NCBI GenBank assembly: GCA_903994365.1
Contig: CAJEXL010000006.1
Span: 1 to 64,000, forward strand
Source of the DNA: an uncultured Chlorobiaceae bacterium
Lineage (GTDB): Bacteria; Bacteroidota; Chlorobiia; Chlorobiales; Chlorobiaceae
DNA: 64,000 nt
Direction of reading: 5' to 3'
Part shown: one piece after another, positions 1-9,078 of the stretch
Layout: the number at the start of each line of letters is the position of its first letter
How positions within the stretch are numbered: position 1 is the first letter of the stretch
The notes under the pieces: generated by a model
What the model was told of the DNA's origin: nothing
What the model saw: only the letters and a program-made list of their open reading frames with translations
The model's database searches: none
Made by a program: the position numbers and the translations under genes

Positions 1-1
1 C

Positions 2-440
2 GGCTCAATCATCAATGCGGCAGGCAGTACGAAGAACGTGACGGCGATGAACCTGAGGCTGCAGGCCGATGACGCAATAGGCGCATCGAATAACCATCTG
101 ACGACAGCGGTGACGATGTTGACCGCATTGAGCATGGGCACGGACAGCGCAGGCATCTACCTTACGGAAACCGATGCGGTAACCGTCGATACGGTAAGTG
201 TAACGGTAACGGAGTTCAGCGCAACAGCGATAACAAGCACGGTAACGGATGCAAGCCAGAGCGACCTTAGAACGCTGGGCAAGAACGGCAACATTGTCCT
301 GGTAGCCGGTGGAGCTGTGACGCTGAATGACGGCGCGGATGTAACGGACGAAGACAATACGGACGACAAGGTTGTGAGAGCAACAGGTAACATCTTGCTG
401 ACCGCATCAGGTGCAGAGGCAAACATTGTGATTAACGCAA
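2..440 (+). repeat. Repeat block D, copy 1 (also at 6812-7270; diverged copy near 7510)
   Basis: Positions 2-440 encode GSI-INAAGSTKNVTA, then LRLQADDAIGAS, SQSDLRTLG and NGNIVLVAGGAVT motifs. The same order recurs at 6812-7270, and a more diverged third copy of its start lies near 7510-7600. This shows that the left window edge cuts the gene inside a repeat rather than at its start. Confidence 0.75.
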
Positions 441-3400
441 GTATTGTCACGACAGGTGGTAATATTTCTCTCCAGGCGCTGGGAAATATAACGCAAAACA
501 GAGCAGAAGGTGATATTGCTACTGCTGGCGGTACAATCGATCTCACCGCAGGTACTGGCATCAATATGGTTGATGGAGCCTTAACGCAAACAGTCAATGG
601 CAACATCAGTTACAAGGCAACGACGGGCGATATTACGCTTGGCGAGATGAGCACAGGCACGGCAGGCAGTACCACAGGACAAGTTGCCATCATAGCAACA
701 GTTGGCAGTATTTTTGACCTTGGTTTCGATAGCTCGGCTGTTGATATCACCGCAAGTGGCCTCCTCTTGTATGCTGGTACAGCGATAGCAATGGCAGAGA
801 ATCATCTTGACACACAAGTTGTTACCCTGAGTACGAAGAGCACTACTGGTGGTACATTCCTTACAGAAAAAGATGGGGTGACCGTTGATGGTGTAGCCGT
901 AGCTGTTATGAGGATTTTGCCAACAGGCTCCGTTGATGGAACTCAGCCGCTCTCATTCCAGGCAGAGATGCACAGCGGTAGCGCATTGGTGCTCCAAACC
1001 ACAGATGGCGCAATTACAACAGCGATTGCTGATGGTGATATTATGGCGACGGGCAATATAATGCTGAACTCTGGTGAAGCTGACGAGAGCAGTATAGCTA
1101 CTATCACCCTGAATGCGAGTGTTCTCAGTGTAGGCGGTAATATCACTCTGCTGGCAAAAGACAGCATAACGCAAAGCGCAATAGTTGGTGATATTACGGT
1201 ATCAGGTGGTGGCAAGACGATAGATTTGGCTGCGGATGATGCGATTGTGATGGGAGATGGAGCGCTGACACAGAGCACGAATGGCAACATCCGCTATCAG
1301 GCTGGCACGAATGTTACGATTGAACTGCTTGCTGCGGGCAGCGGCAACGTGGCAATCTACGCTGCTTCTGGTTCCATCACGGATGGTGATATAGTCGGAG
1401 ATACAGAGATTGACATCACAGCAGCCGCCTTGCTGCTGAGCGCCGGTACAGGGATCGGTTCCGGCAGCAACCATCTTGAAACAACAGTGACCACGCTTGC
1501 AGAAAGCGCTGGCATCGGCGGCATGTTCATCACTGAAAGCAACGCTCTCACCGCTGGATACGTATCGTTCGATATCAACCGTGTCAACAGCAGCGCAGGA
1601 ACATCGGCAGTGAGCAGCAGCTTGTCTGACCTCACGACGAGTGGTGTTGGGAACGCGGTGCTGGTAGCAATCACGGGCGATATCACGCTGGCCGATGGTG
1701 CTGACAGCGACAGTAAAGGTGTTGAGGTGAACGGCACGGGTAACATTCGTATTGAAGCAAAAGCCGGAGCGATTGAGCTGCAGAGCATTGTCACAACCGG
1801 TGGAGGTAATATCACCTTGCTGGCAAGCCATGCCTTCACGCAGACAGCAGCGGGCGACATCATTACAACCGGCAGTGGCACCATCAATGTCGAAGCATCT
1901 ACGATGACGATGGCGGATGGCGCAGCCATCACCTCCGGTAGCGGCAATATTCGTCTTGTTGCAGTGAACACTCTGCAGCTTGGCAGCTTGAGCACCACGG
2001 GCGATGTGAGCCTGAGCGCCTCAACCATCAGCGACTCAGGTGCTGGCACGAGTGACACCACGAACATTACGTCTGATGAAGTACGTCTGGTCACGACGGG
2101 CGCAGCAATCGGCAATGGAGCTGGCACAAGCAGCAACCATCTGGAGCTGAACATTGCCAAACTTGCCACCGATATCAATGGTACAGGTACGGGCGGTCTT
2201 TTCTTTACGGAAGCCAACAGCATTCAGCTTGGCATGCTTAACACTATCAATGCGTATCAGGTTGCCGCTGATGGTACGACTGCGCTGACAGGCGACGCTG
2301 CACAATCGAATGTGATTTCTGATGCTCATCTGGTGCTGGTGACGACGGCGGGCAGCATTGAAACGCTCTCAGGAGGTGCGGTGACAGCGGCAGGGAATAT
2401 CCTCTTGCAGGCTGGAGGCACAACGTCTGATCTCACCCTTGGTGCCACAGTCGCCAGCAGCAATGGCAATATCAGCCTTGAAGCAGGTCGCGAACTTGTA
2501 CAAAACGCGGCGATTGCAGTTGCATCAACAGGCAGCACGATTGAGCTGCTTGCTGGCGGCAGCATCACGATGGATGAAGGCACCAGCACGACAAGCACGA
2601 ATGGCAACATCCGCTATCAGGCAGGCACGAATGTTACGATCGAGCTGCTTGCAGCGGGCAGCGGCAACGTGGCAATCTACGCTACTTCAGGTTCCATCAC
2701 GGATGGCGATACAGTCGGAGATACGGAGGTTGACATCACCGCAAACGGCTTGCTGCTGAGTGCAGGTACAGCTATTGGTTCGGGCAGCAACCACCTTGAA
2801 ACAACAGTGACCAAGCTTGCAGCAAGTGCAGGCGGTGGCGGCATGTTCATGACCGAAACTAACGGCATCACGGTTGGCGCAGTGTCGTTCGATAGCAACC
2901 GTGTCAACAGCAGTGCAGGAACATCAGCGGTGAGCAGCAGTTTGTCTGACCTTACGACGAGCGGTGTCGGCAACGCAGTGCTGGTAGCAATTACGGGCGA
3001 TATCATGCTGACCGATGGCTCTGACAGCGACAGTAAAGGCGTTGATGTGAGCGGTACCGGCAACATTCGTCTCGAAGCAAAAGTCGGGGCGATTGAGACG
3101 CAGAGCGTTATCACAACCGGTGGAGGCAATATCACCCTGCTGGCAGGCAATGCGTTGACGCAGGTGGCAGCGGGCGACATCATTACAATCGGCAGTGGCA
3201 CCATCAATGTCGAAGCATCTACGATGAGCATGGTTGATGGCGCAACCATCACCTCCGGCAGCGGCAACATCCGTCTTGTTGCAGCCAGCGCCTTGCAGCT
3301 TGGCAGCTTGAGCACCACGGGTGACGTGAGCCTGAGCGCATCAACGATTGGCGATGCTGGTGCAGGAGCGACAGACACCACCAACATTACGGCTGATGAA

Positions 3401-6400
3401 GTGCTTCTGGTAACGACCGGCACAGCAAACGGTGATGGCGTTGGCAGTGGCAGCAACCATCTGGAACTGAAGATCAATAAACTCGCTGCTGACAGCAATG
3501 GTAAGGGCGGTCTCTTCTTGACCGAAGCCAACAGCATTCAGTTTGGTACGCTCAACGCCATCAACGCTATTCATGTTGCAGCCGATGGATCAATCGCGCT
3601 GACAGGCGAAACTGCGCAATCGAATGTGATCTCCGACGGTCATTTTGTGCTGGTTACGATGGCGGGCAGCATTGAGACGCTTGCAGGTGGTGCGGTTACA
3701 GTGGCAGGGAACATGCTCTTGCAGGCTGGTGAGTCTGATGAAGCTACAGCAGCAACCATCAAGCTGCATGAGAGTGTTACCAGCAGTGCAGGCAACATCA
3801 CTCTTTTGGCGAAAGATTCGATTCTGCAAATGGCAGGTGGTGATATCAGCGCGTTGGCAACAGGCAAGACCATTGATCTGCAAGCTGACGATGCTCTTGC
3901 GATGGTCGACGGCGCTGTAACGCAGAGCGCGAATGGTGATGTGCGTCTGGAGGCATTGAGCGGTGATATCACGCTCGGCTCATTGCTTGCGGGTACGGCG
4001 GCCATTGAGGTGAATGCAACGGTGGGTAATATTTTTGATGCCGATGGCGCATCTGTTGATATCACAGCAAAAGATTTGATTCTTGCTGCCGGAGGCTCTA
4101 TCGGTGCTTCTGATAATTACATTGAGGTCGCTGTTATAAACATCTCTTCAAAATCAGGCAGTGGAGCTACTTACCTTGCATCCAGTGGTGTTACTGTGAA
4201 TGCTGAAGAGCTGAATGTTGCCGTGAACCGGGTCAATGTTGCCGGTGGAACAGATGTTACAGCGACTTACAGTCAGGATAACCTGAGCGCCTCTGAAGAT
4301 ATTTATCTGATAGCAACGAGTGGTGATATTATTATCAGTGCAAGCTCCAGCAATACCGGTGTAACACAGGCAAGAAACATCATTCTGTTGGCTTACGATG
4401 GTGATATCATCATCAATTGCGGTACGGATGGGCAAGGCTTCTTCGCTTCAGAGAGCATCAGGCTGATTGCTGACAATGGTGCTGTCATTATTAATGGTGC
4501 GACAGCAAATTCTGCAGGTCTGGTTGCTCGTAACAATATTTTGATCAGCGCTGGTGAATTTAATGAGGTAACAGATGCCGATATCACACTGAATGCCCGT
4601 TTGATCAGCGAAATTGGCTGTATTACACTGTTGAGTGATGATGCTGTTGTGATGACGGTGGCTGGCGATGTTACGACGCAGGCAACAGGCAAAACGATTG
4701 ACTTGCAAGCAGCGGAAGGCATCAGCATGGCTGATGGCGCTGTGGTGCAGACGAATAACGGCAACATCCGTTATGCAGCACTTGGTGGCGACGTGACGAT
4801 TGGTGAGCTGCAGGCAGGCAGTGGAACGGTTGCGGTGATGGCCTCGGGCAGCATTCTTGATCTTGCAAGTGACACGGGCAGTGTTGACATCACAGCAAGC
4901 AGCTTGTTGCTGAGCGCCGGTAGTTCCATTGGTGCAAGTGCGAACCATCTTGAAACAACGGTCGGCACACTGAGTACAGCGAGTACGAGCGGCTCAACCT
5001 TCATTACCGAGAGCGACAGCGTGATGGTTACGACGGTAAGTGTGACGGTGGAGCGTGTGCAGCCTGATGACAGCCTGGTGACGACAAACGCCGATACGCT
5101 CTTCGACTTAACAAGTGGCGGCGACCTGGTGCTGCAGACGTTGAGTGGCAGCATTGTGACCGCACTCACAACAGGCAACATTACAGCGGCAGGGAATATC
5201 CTCTTGCAGGCTGGAGGCACAACATCTGACCTCACCCTTGGTGGTACAGTCGCCAGCAGTAATGGCAATATCAGCCTTGAAGCTGGTCGTGAACTTGTTC
5301 AGAACGCAACGATTGTGGTCGGGTCAGCAGGCAGCACGATAGAGCTGCTGGCTGGCGGCAGTATCACGATGGCTGAAGGCACCAGCACGACAAGTACGAA
5401 TGGCAACATCCGCTATCAGGCCGGTGCGAATGTTACGATTGAGCTACTTTCAGCGGGTACTGGTAATGTTGCACTCTACGCTGAAAGCGGCTTCATTGGT
5501 GAAGGTGCAGCAAGCGACAGTGATGTTGACATCACAGCGAACGGCTTGCTGCTGAGTGCAGGTACAGGTATTGGTTCCGGCAGCAACCATCTTGAAACAA
5601 CGGTGACCGCGCTTGCCGCAAGCGCTGGCGCTGGTGGCATGTTCATTACTGAAAGCAACGCTCTCATAGTTGGAGCAGTGTCGTTCGATATTAACCGCGT
5701 CAGCAGCAGCGCAGGGACATCGGCAGTGAGCAGCAGCTTGTCTGACCTCACGACGAGCGGTGTTGGCAACGCAGTGCTGGTAGCAATCACGGGCGATATC
5801 ACGCTGACCGATGGCTCTGACAGCGACAGCAAAGGCGTTGATGTGAGCGGCACCGGCAACATCCGTTTCGAAGCACAAGCCGGGTCAATTGATCTTCAGA
5901 GTGGCATCACCGCAGGTGGAGGCAACATCACCTTGCTGGCAAGCCATGCGTTTACGCAGGCGGCAGTGGGCGATATCAGCATATCTGGTACGGGTACGGT
6001 CAACGTCGAAGCATTTAGGATGAGCATGGCGGATGGTGCAAGCATCTCATCCGGCAGCGGCAACATCCGTCTTGTTGTGGAGAACGTCTTGCAGCTTGGC
6101 AGCTTGAGCACCACGGGTGACGTGAGCTTGAGTGCATCAACGATCAGCGACGCTGGAGCAGGCGCGACCGATACCACCAATATTACGGCTGATGAAGTGC
6201 GTCTGGTAACGACCGATGCTATGACAGGCAGTGGCGCAGGCACAAGCAGTAACCATCTGGAGCTGAACATCTCCAAGCTTGCAGCCGATATCAGCAGTAT
6301 GTCGACAGGCGGCCTCTTCTTGACGGAAGCCAACAACATTGAGCTTGGTGCGCTCAACGCCATCAACGCCTGTCAGGTTGCAGGCGATGGTACAGCAACC

Positions 6401-9010
6401 GTGCTGACAGGCGATGCTGCACAATCGAATGTTATCTCTGACGGTCATCTCGTGCTGGTAACAACAGCAGGCAGTATTGAGTCACTTGCAATGGGTGGTG
6501 CTGTCACTTCTGAGGGCAACACGCTGCTGCATGCTGGCGGCGTTGGTTCTGACCTGACCCTGGGTGCAGCCGTGACAAGCAATGGCGATCATATCACCCT
6601 GAAAGCGGCTGATGCTCTCACGCTCAACAGTGCAGTAGCGGTGACCACTTCCGGCAGCGGCACCATCAGTGTTGATGCCGAAGGTGGAGCGTTGACGATG
6701 GCGGGCACATCCTCTATTGGTGCGCCAGCCAGCAGCATCAGGCTCAATGGCGCAGGCGACGTGACACTTGGCAAGGTTAGCGCTGCATACGTGAGCGTTC
6801 TCTCTGATAGTGGCTCAATCCTGAGCGCCGCAGGCAGCACGAAGAACGTCACGGCGACGAATCTGAGACTGCAGGCCGATGATGCGATCGGCGCATCGGG
6901 CAACCATCTGACGACATCGGTAGCCATGTTGAGCGCGTTAAGTACGGGTACGGACATCGCAGGCATCTATGTGACGGAAGATGATGCGGTGACGGTAGAC
7001 ACGGTGAAGGTGAGTGTGACGGAGTTCAGCGCAATAGCCGGGACAAGCATCGTAACAGAAGCCAGCCAGAGTGACCTGAGAACGCTGGGCCACAACGGCA
7101 ATATTGTGCTGGTAGCCGGTGGCGCAGTAACGGTGACCGACGGCACGGATGTCCTCAGTGGCCAAACCGTAATCGAAGATAACACGGACGGCAAGTCGGT
7201 CAGTGCCCATGGCAGCGGCAGCATTCTGCTCAATGCTGGCGGTGCAGGCAGCGATCTTGCCATCAACGCCAACATCGTGAGCGGCAGTGGCAACATCACC
7301 CTGAAAGCGATGGATGAGATCACCGTTGCTTCCGGTGTACAGGTGACCACAGCAGCACTTGGTACCATCAGCATGAATGCTGGTGGCGCCCTCACGATGG
7401 CCGGTAACTCAACAATTGAGGCAACAAACAGTAGTCTGCGGCTGAGTGGTTACGGCGACGTGACGGTTGGCAATTTGCGTGCAGCCAACGTCAGTGTGGT
7501 GAGCGAGCGTGGTGCCATCATCAACGCAGCAGGCAGCACGAAGAATGTGATTGCCAATACCTTACGCTTGCAGGCGTACGGCTCAATCGGTTCGGCAGAT
7601 CGTGCATTTACTACTCAAGTGCACTACATGAGTGCCGATCCGGTGATTGACCGGGCAGGCATCTATATTGAGGAAGAGGATGACATTGTTATCACGAGTG
7701 TGACCGTCAATGTTGTTGAAATTACCTCAATCGCCGAGACGTTGACGGTGGTTGATGTTTCGCTCTCCGATATGGTGACCAGCGCGAACGGTACTATCCA
7801 GTTGGTCACGCTTGACGGCAGCATTACCATTAATGATGGCGATGGCAACGGTGTTGCGATAAGTGCCAATGGCACCGGCGATGTCACGCTTCAAGCAGGA
7901 GGCAGCGGCAGTGATGTCATTATTAACGCTGCCATCACCACCGACACGGGTAAGGTTGTCATTTTTGCCAATCGTGATGTGGTGCAGCAGGCGGATATTG
8001 AAACCGCAGGCAGCAGCGTCAGCGTCGAGAGCGCGACAGGCTCCATCACCATGAGCGATGGGGTGCAGACCACTAACAGCGCAGGCACGATTGCGTACCA
8101 CTCTTACGAAGATGTGGCGCTTGGTCTGCTCTCTGCCGAAACGGGCGCAGTGCAAGTGTATGCCGAAACTGGCTCCATTACCACCAGCACCAATGGCGTG
8201 AACGTCTCCTCCGAAAGTGTGGTGCTGCAGGCTGGTGATAATGTTGGTCTTCGCCACATTGCGCCACTCCAGCTCTCGGTGGATCGGGTTGCCGCAGAAG
8301 CGGTAACGGGTGGAATGGATATTGTGAACGATACCACGATTATGGCAACCTCAATTGATGGTGGAGAAGGGCTCGTTCAAGGTCTTTCAGCGGGCGATGG
8401 TCTCTCGCTGAAGAGCTTGCATGGAGATATTGTTATCGCGGCACCTGTTGATACCAAAGGGACTGCTGATGCCATTATCAGCTTCCCCGAAGGTACGTTG
8501 CAGGCTGACAAGCTTTACTTTGATGATGCAGGCACCTTTATGAATGTGCAGTACAAGCAGTTGCAATATCTCTGGAATCAGTCGCAAGATCTCTTTGTGC
8601 CGGATAGTATTGACTCCTCTTCGATCAATGATCGTCTTGAAATCAAGTATCATCAATCGGCACACGATCGTGCTGAACAAGGCTCTTCAAATACACCAGA
8701 GCGGAGGCGGCAGATGTATCGTACCGTTGAGAGTCTGCTTGTTGAGCAGGTTGCCGTTGAGGAGCATCTTGATGCGTACGTTGAAATCAAGAATGGCCAT
8801 CTCCACTTCAAGTGGGGTGAAGTGCAGGATGCAGATTCATACCTGCTGGTGGTCGAGCATGAAAAAACAGAATTTGCGAGTCGCTGGCTTGAAGATATCA
8901 GTTGGGCACCATTTGAGAGCTTCCCGGCAGGTATTTATGATTGGTCAGTCTACTCATGGGCAACGGATGGACTGAAGCTGGTGTATGGACCAATGCAGTT
9001 CAAGATATGA
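2..9010 (+). CDS. Giant beta-strand-repeat (filamentous haemagglutinin-like) surface protein, 3' part
   Basis: The reading frame is open from the first complete codon (position 2) to TGA at 9008-9010, so about 3002 residues are visible and the N-terminus lies upstream of the window. The in-frame GTG at 38 is not the real start: codons 2-37 already match an internal repeat at 6812. The protein is low in Cys and rich in Gly, Ser, Thr, Ala, Asn and Val, with endless short strands such as GNITLLA, GDITL and GSITMADG, as in right-handed beta-helix adhesins. Long modules recur (about 1277-2417, 2597-3731, 5396-6541). The last 75 or so residues form a different, fibronectin-III-like domain with WxxVxxAxSYLLVV and AGIYDWSVYSW motifs. 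There is no autotransporter barrel, LPXTG or RTX nonapeptide array. Inferred role: secreted or surface-bound adhesin/S-layer-like protein exported by the genes that follow. Family placement is likely; the role is inference. Confidence 0.85.
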   Translation, partial: GSIINAAGSTKNVTAMNLRLQADDAIGASNNHLTTAVTMLTALSMGTDSAGIYLTETDAVTVDTVSVTVTEFSATAITSTVTDASQSDLRTLGKNGNIVLVAGGAVTLNDGADVTDEDNTDDKVVRATGNILLTASGAEANIVINASIVTTGGNISLQALGNITQNRAEGDIATAGGTIDLTAGTGINMVDGALTQTVNGNISYKATTGDITLGEMSTGTAGSTTGQVAIIATVGSIFDLGFDSSAVDITASGLLLYAGTAIAMAENHLDTQVVTLSTKSTTGGTFLTEKDGVTVDGVAVAVMRILPTGSVDGTQPLSFQAEMHSGSALVLQTTDGAITTAIADGDIMATGNIMLNSGEADESSIATITLNASVLSVGGNITLLAKDSITQSAIVGDITVSGGGKTIDLAADDAIVMGDGALTQSTNGNIRYQAGTNVTIELLAAGSGNVAIYAASGSITDGDIVGDTEIDITAAALLLSAGTGIGSGSNHLETTVTTLAESAGIGGMFITESNALTAGYVSFDINRVNSSAGTSAVSSSLSDLTTSGVGNAVLVAITGDITLADGADSDSKGVEVNGTGNIRIEAKAGAIELQSIVTTGGGNITLLASHAFTQTAAGDIITTGSGTINVEASTMTMADGAAITSGSGNIRLVAVNTLQLGSLSTTGDVSLSASTISDSGAGTSDTTNITSDEVRLVTTGAAIGNGAGTSSNHLELNIAKLATDINGTGTGGLFFTEANSIQLGMLNTINAYQVAADGTTALTGDAAQSNVISDAHLVLVTTAGSIETLSGGAVTAAGNILLQAGGTTSDLTLGATVASSNGNISLEAGRELVQNAAIAVASTGSTIELLAGGSITMDEGTSTTSTNGNIRYQAGTNVTIELLAAGSGNVAIYATSGSITDGDTVGDTEVDITANGLLLSAGTAIGSGSNHLETTVTKLAASAGGGGMFMTETNGITVGAVSFDSNRVNSSAGTSAVSSSLSDLTTSGVGNAVLVAITGDIMLTDGSDSDSKGVDVSGTGNIRLEAKVGAIETQSVITTGGGNITLLAGNALTQVAAGDIITIGSGTINVEASTMSMVDGATITSGSGNIRLVAASALQLGSLSTTGDVSLSASTIGDAGAGATDTTNITADEVLLVTTGTANGDGVGSGSNHLELKINKLAADSNGKGGLFLTEANSIQFGTLNAINAIHVAADGSIALTGETAQSNVISDGHFVLVTMAGSIETLAGGAVTVAGNMLLQAGESDEATAATIKLHESVTSSAGNITLLAKDSILQMAGGDISALATGKTIDLQADDALAMVDGAVTQSANGDVRLEALSGDITLGSLLAGTAAIEVNATVGNIFDADGASVDITAKDLILAAGGSIGASDNYIEVAVINISSKSGSGATYLASSGVTVNAEELNVAVNRVNVAGGTDVTATYSQDNLSASEDIYLIATSGDIIISASSSNTGVTQARNIILLAYDGDIIINCGTDGQGFFASESIRLIADNGAVIINGATANSAGLVARNNILISAGEFNEVTDADITLNARLISEIGCITLLSDDAVVMTVAGDVTTQATGKTIDLQAAEGISMADGAVVQTNNGNIRYAALGGDVTIGELQAGSGTVAVMASGSILDLASDTGSVDITASSLLLSAGSSIGASANHLETTVGTLSTASTSGSTFITESDSVMVTTVSVTVERVQPDDSLVTTNADTLFDLTSGGDLVLQTLSGSIVTALTTGNITAAGNILLQAGGTTSDLTLGGTVASSNGNISLEAGRELVQNATIVVGSAGSTIELLAGGSITMAEGTSTTSTNGNIRYQAGANVTIELLSAGTGNVALYAESGFIGEGAASDSDVDITANGLLLSAGTGIGSGSNHLETTVTALAASAGAGGMFITESNALIVGAVSFDINRVSSSAGTSAVSSSLSDLTTSGVGNAVLVAITGDITLTDGSDSDSKGVDVSGTGNIRFEAQAGSIDLQSGITAGGGNITLLASHAFTQAAVGDISISGTGTVNVEAFRMSMADGASISSGSGNIRLVVENVLQLGSLSTTGDVSLSASTISDAGAGATDTTNITADEVRLVTTDAMTGSGAGTSSNHLELNISKLAADISSMSTGGLFLTEANNIELGALNAINACQVAGDGTATVLTGDAAQSNVISDGHLVLVTTAGSIESLAMGGAVTSEGNTLLHAGGVGSDLTLGAAVTSNGDHITLKAADALTLNSAVAVTTSGSGTISVDAEGGALTMAGTSSIGAPASSIRLNGAGDVTLGKVSAAYVSVLSDSGSILSAAGSTKNVTATNLRLQADDAIGASGNHLTTSVAMLSALSTGTDIAGIYVTEDDAVTVDTVKVSVTEFSAIAGTSIVTEASQSDLRTLGHNGNIVLVAGGAVTVTDGTDVLSGQTVIEDNTDGKSVSAHGSGSILLNAGGAGSDLAINANIVSGSGNITLKAMDEITVASGVQVTTAALGTISMNAGGALTMAGNSTIEATNSSLRLSGYGDVTVGNLRAANVSVVSERGAIINAAGSTKNVIANTLRLQAYGSIGSADRAFTTQVHYMSADPVIDRAGIYIEEEDDIVITSVTVNVVEITSIAETLTVVDVSLSDMVTSANGTIQLVTLDGSITINDGDGNGVAISANGTGDVTLQAGGSGSDVIINAAITTDTGKVVIFANRDVVQQADIETAGSSVSVESATGSITMSDGVQTTNSAGTIAYHSYEDVALGLLSAETGAVQVYAETGSITTSTNGVNVSSESVVLQAGDNVGLRHIAPLQLSVDRVAAEAVTGGMDIVNDTTIMATSIDGGEGLVQGLSAGDGLSLKSLHGDIVIAAPVDTKGTADAIISFPEGTLQADKLYFDDAGTFMNVQYKQLQYLWNQSQDLFVPDSIDSSSINDRLEIKYHQSAHDRAEQGSSNTPERRRQMYRTVESLLVEQVAVEEHLDAYVEIKNGHLHFKWGEVQDADSYLLVVEHEKTEFASRWLEDISWAPFESFPAGIYDWSVYSWATDGLKLVYGPMQFKI
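1277..6541 (+). repeat. Three copies of a ~1.13-kb coding module inside the giant gene
   Basis: Copies at about 1277-2417, 2597-3731 and 5396-6541 share long stretches of near-identical DNA. Each begins with codons for NGNIRYQAG and runs through SAVSSSLSDLTTSGVGNAVL, a GNIRL section, QSNVISD and a GSIE section. A 0.2-kb lead-in (about 2400-2596 and 5199-5395, encoding LTLG-VASSNGNISLEAGREL) precedes copies two and three. Differences are mostly third-position changes. Boundaries are by eye. Confidence 0.8.
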
Positions 9011-9078
9011 TAGAGTACCTGAGGTGTTACAGACGATATTGAGCTTTTTTACAACCATATAATCGCGTGGTGACGACG

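Noticed and set aside
38-40. GTG at 38 as the start of the giant protein
   Set aside because: The frame is open to the window edge and codons 2-37 encode part of a repeat found at 6812.
1277-6541. The tandem modules as a CRISPR array or tandem satellite
   Set aside because: Units are over 1 kb, stay in the coding frame and lack short direct repeats with unique spacers.
157-8337. Long open frames on the minus strand and in other frames inside the giant gene
   Set aside because: They mirror the repeat structure and low stop frequency of the sense gene, have no ribosome-binding sites and no recognisable domains.
2-9010. RTX toxin-like protein (because of TolC/HlyD neighbours)
   Set aside because: No GGxGxDxUx nonapeptide series is present; repeats are beta-helix type.
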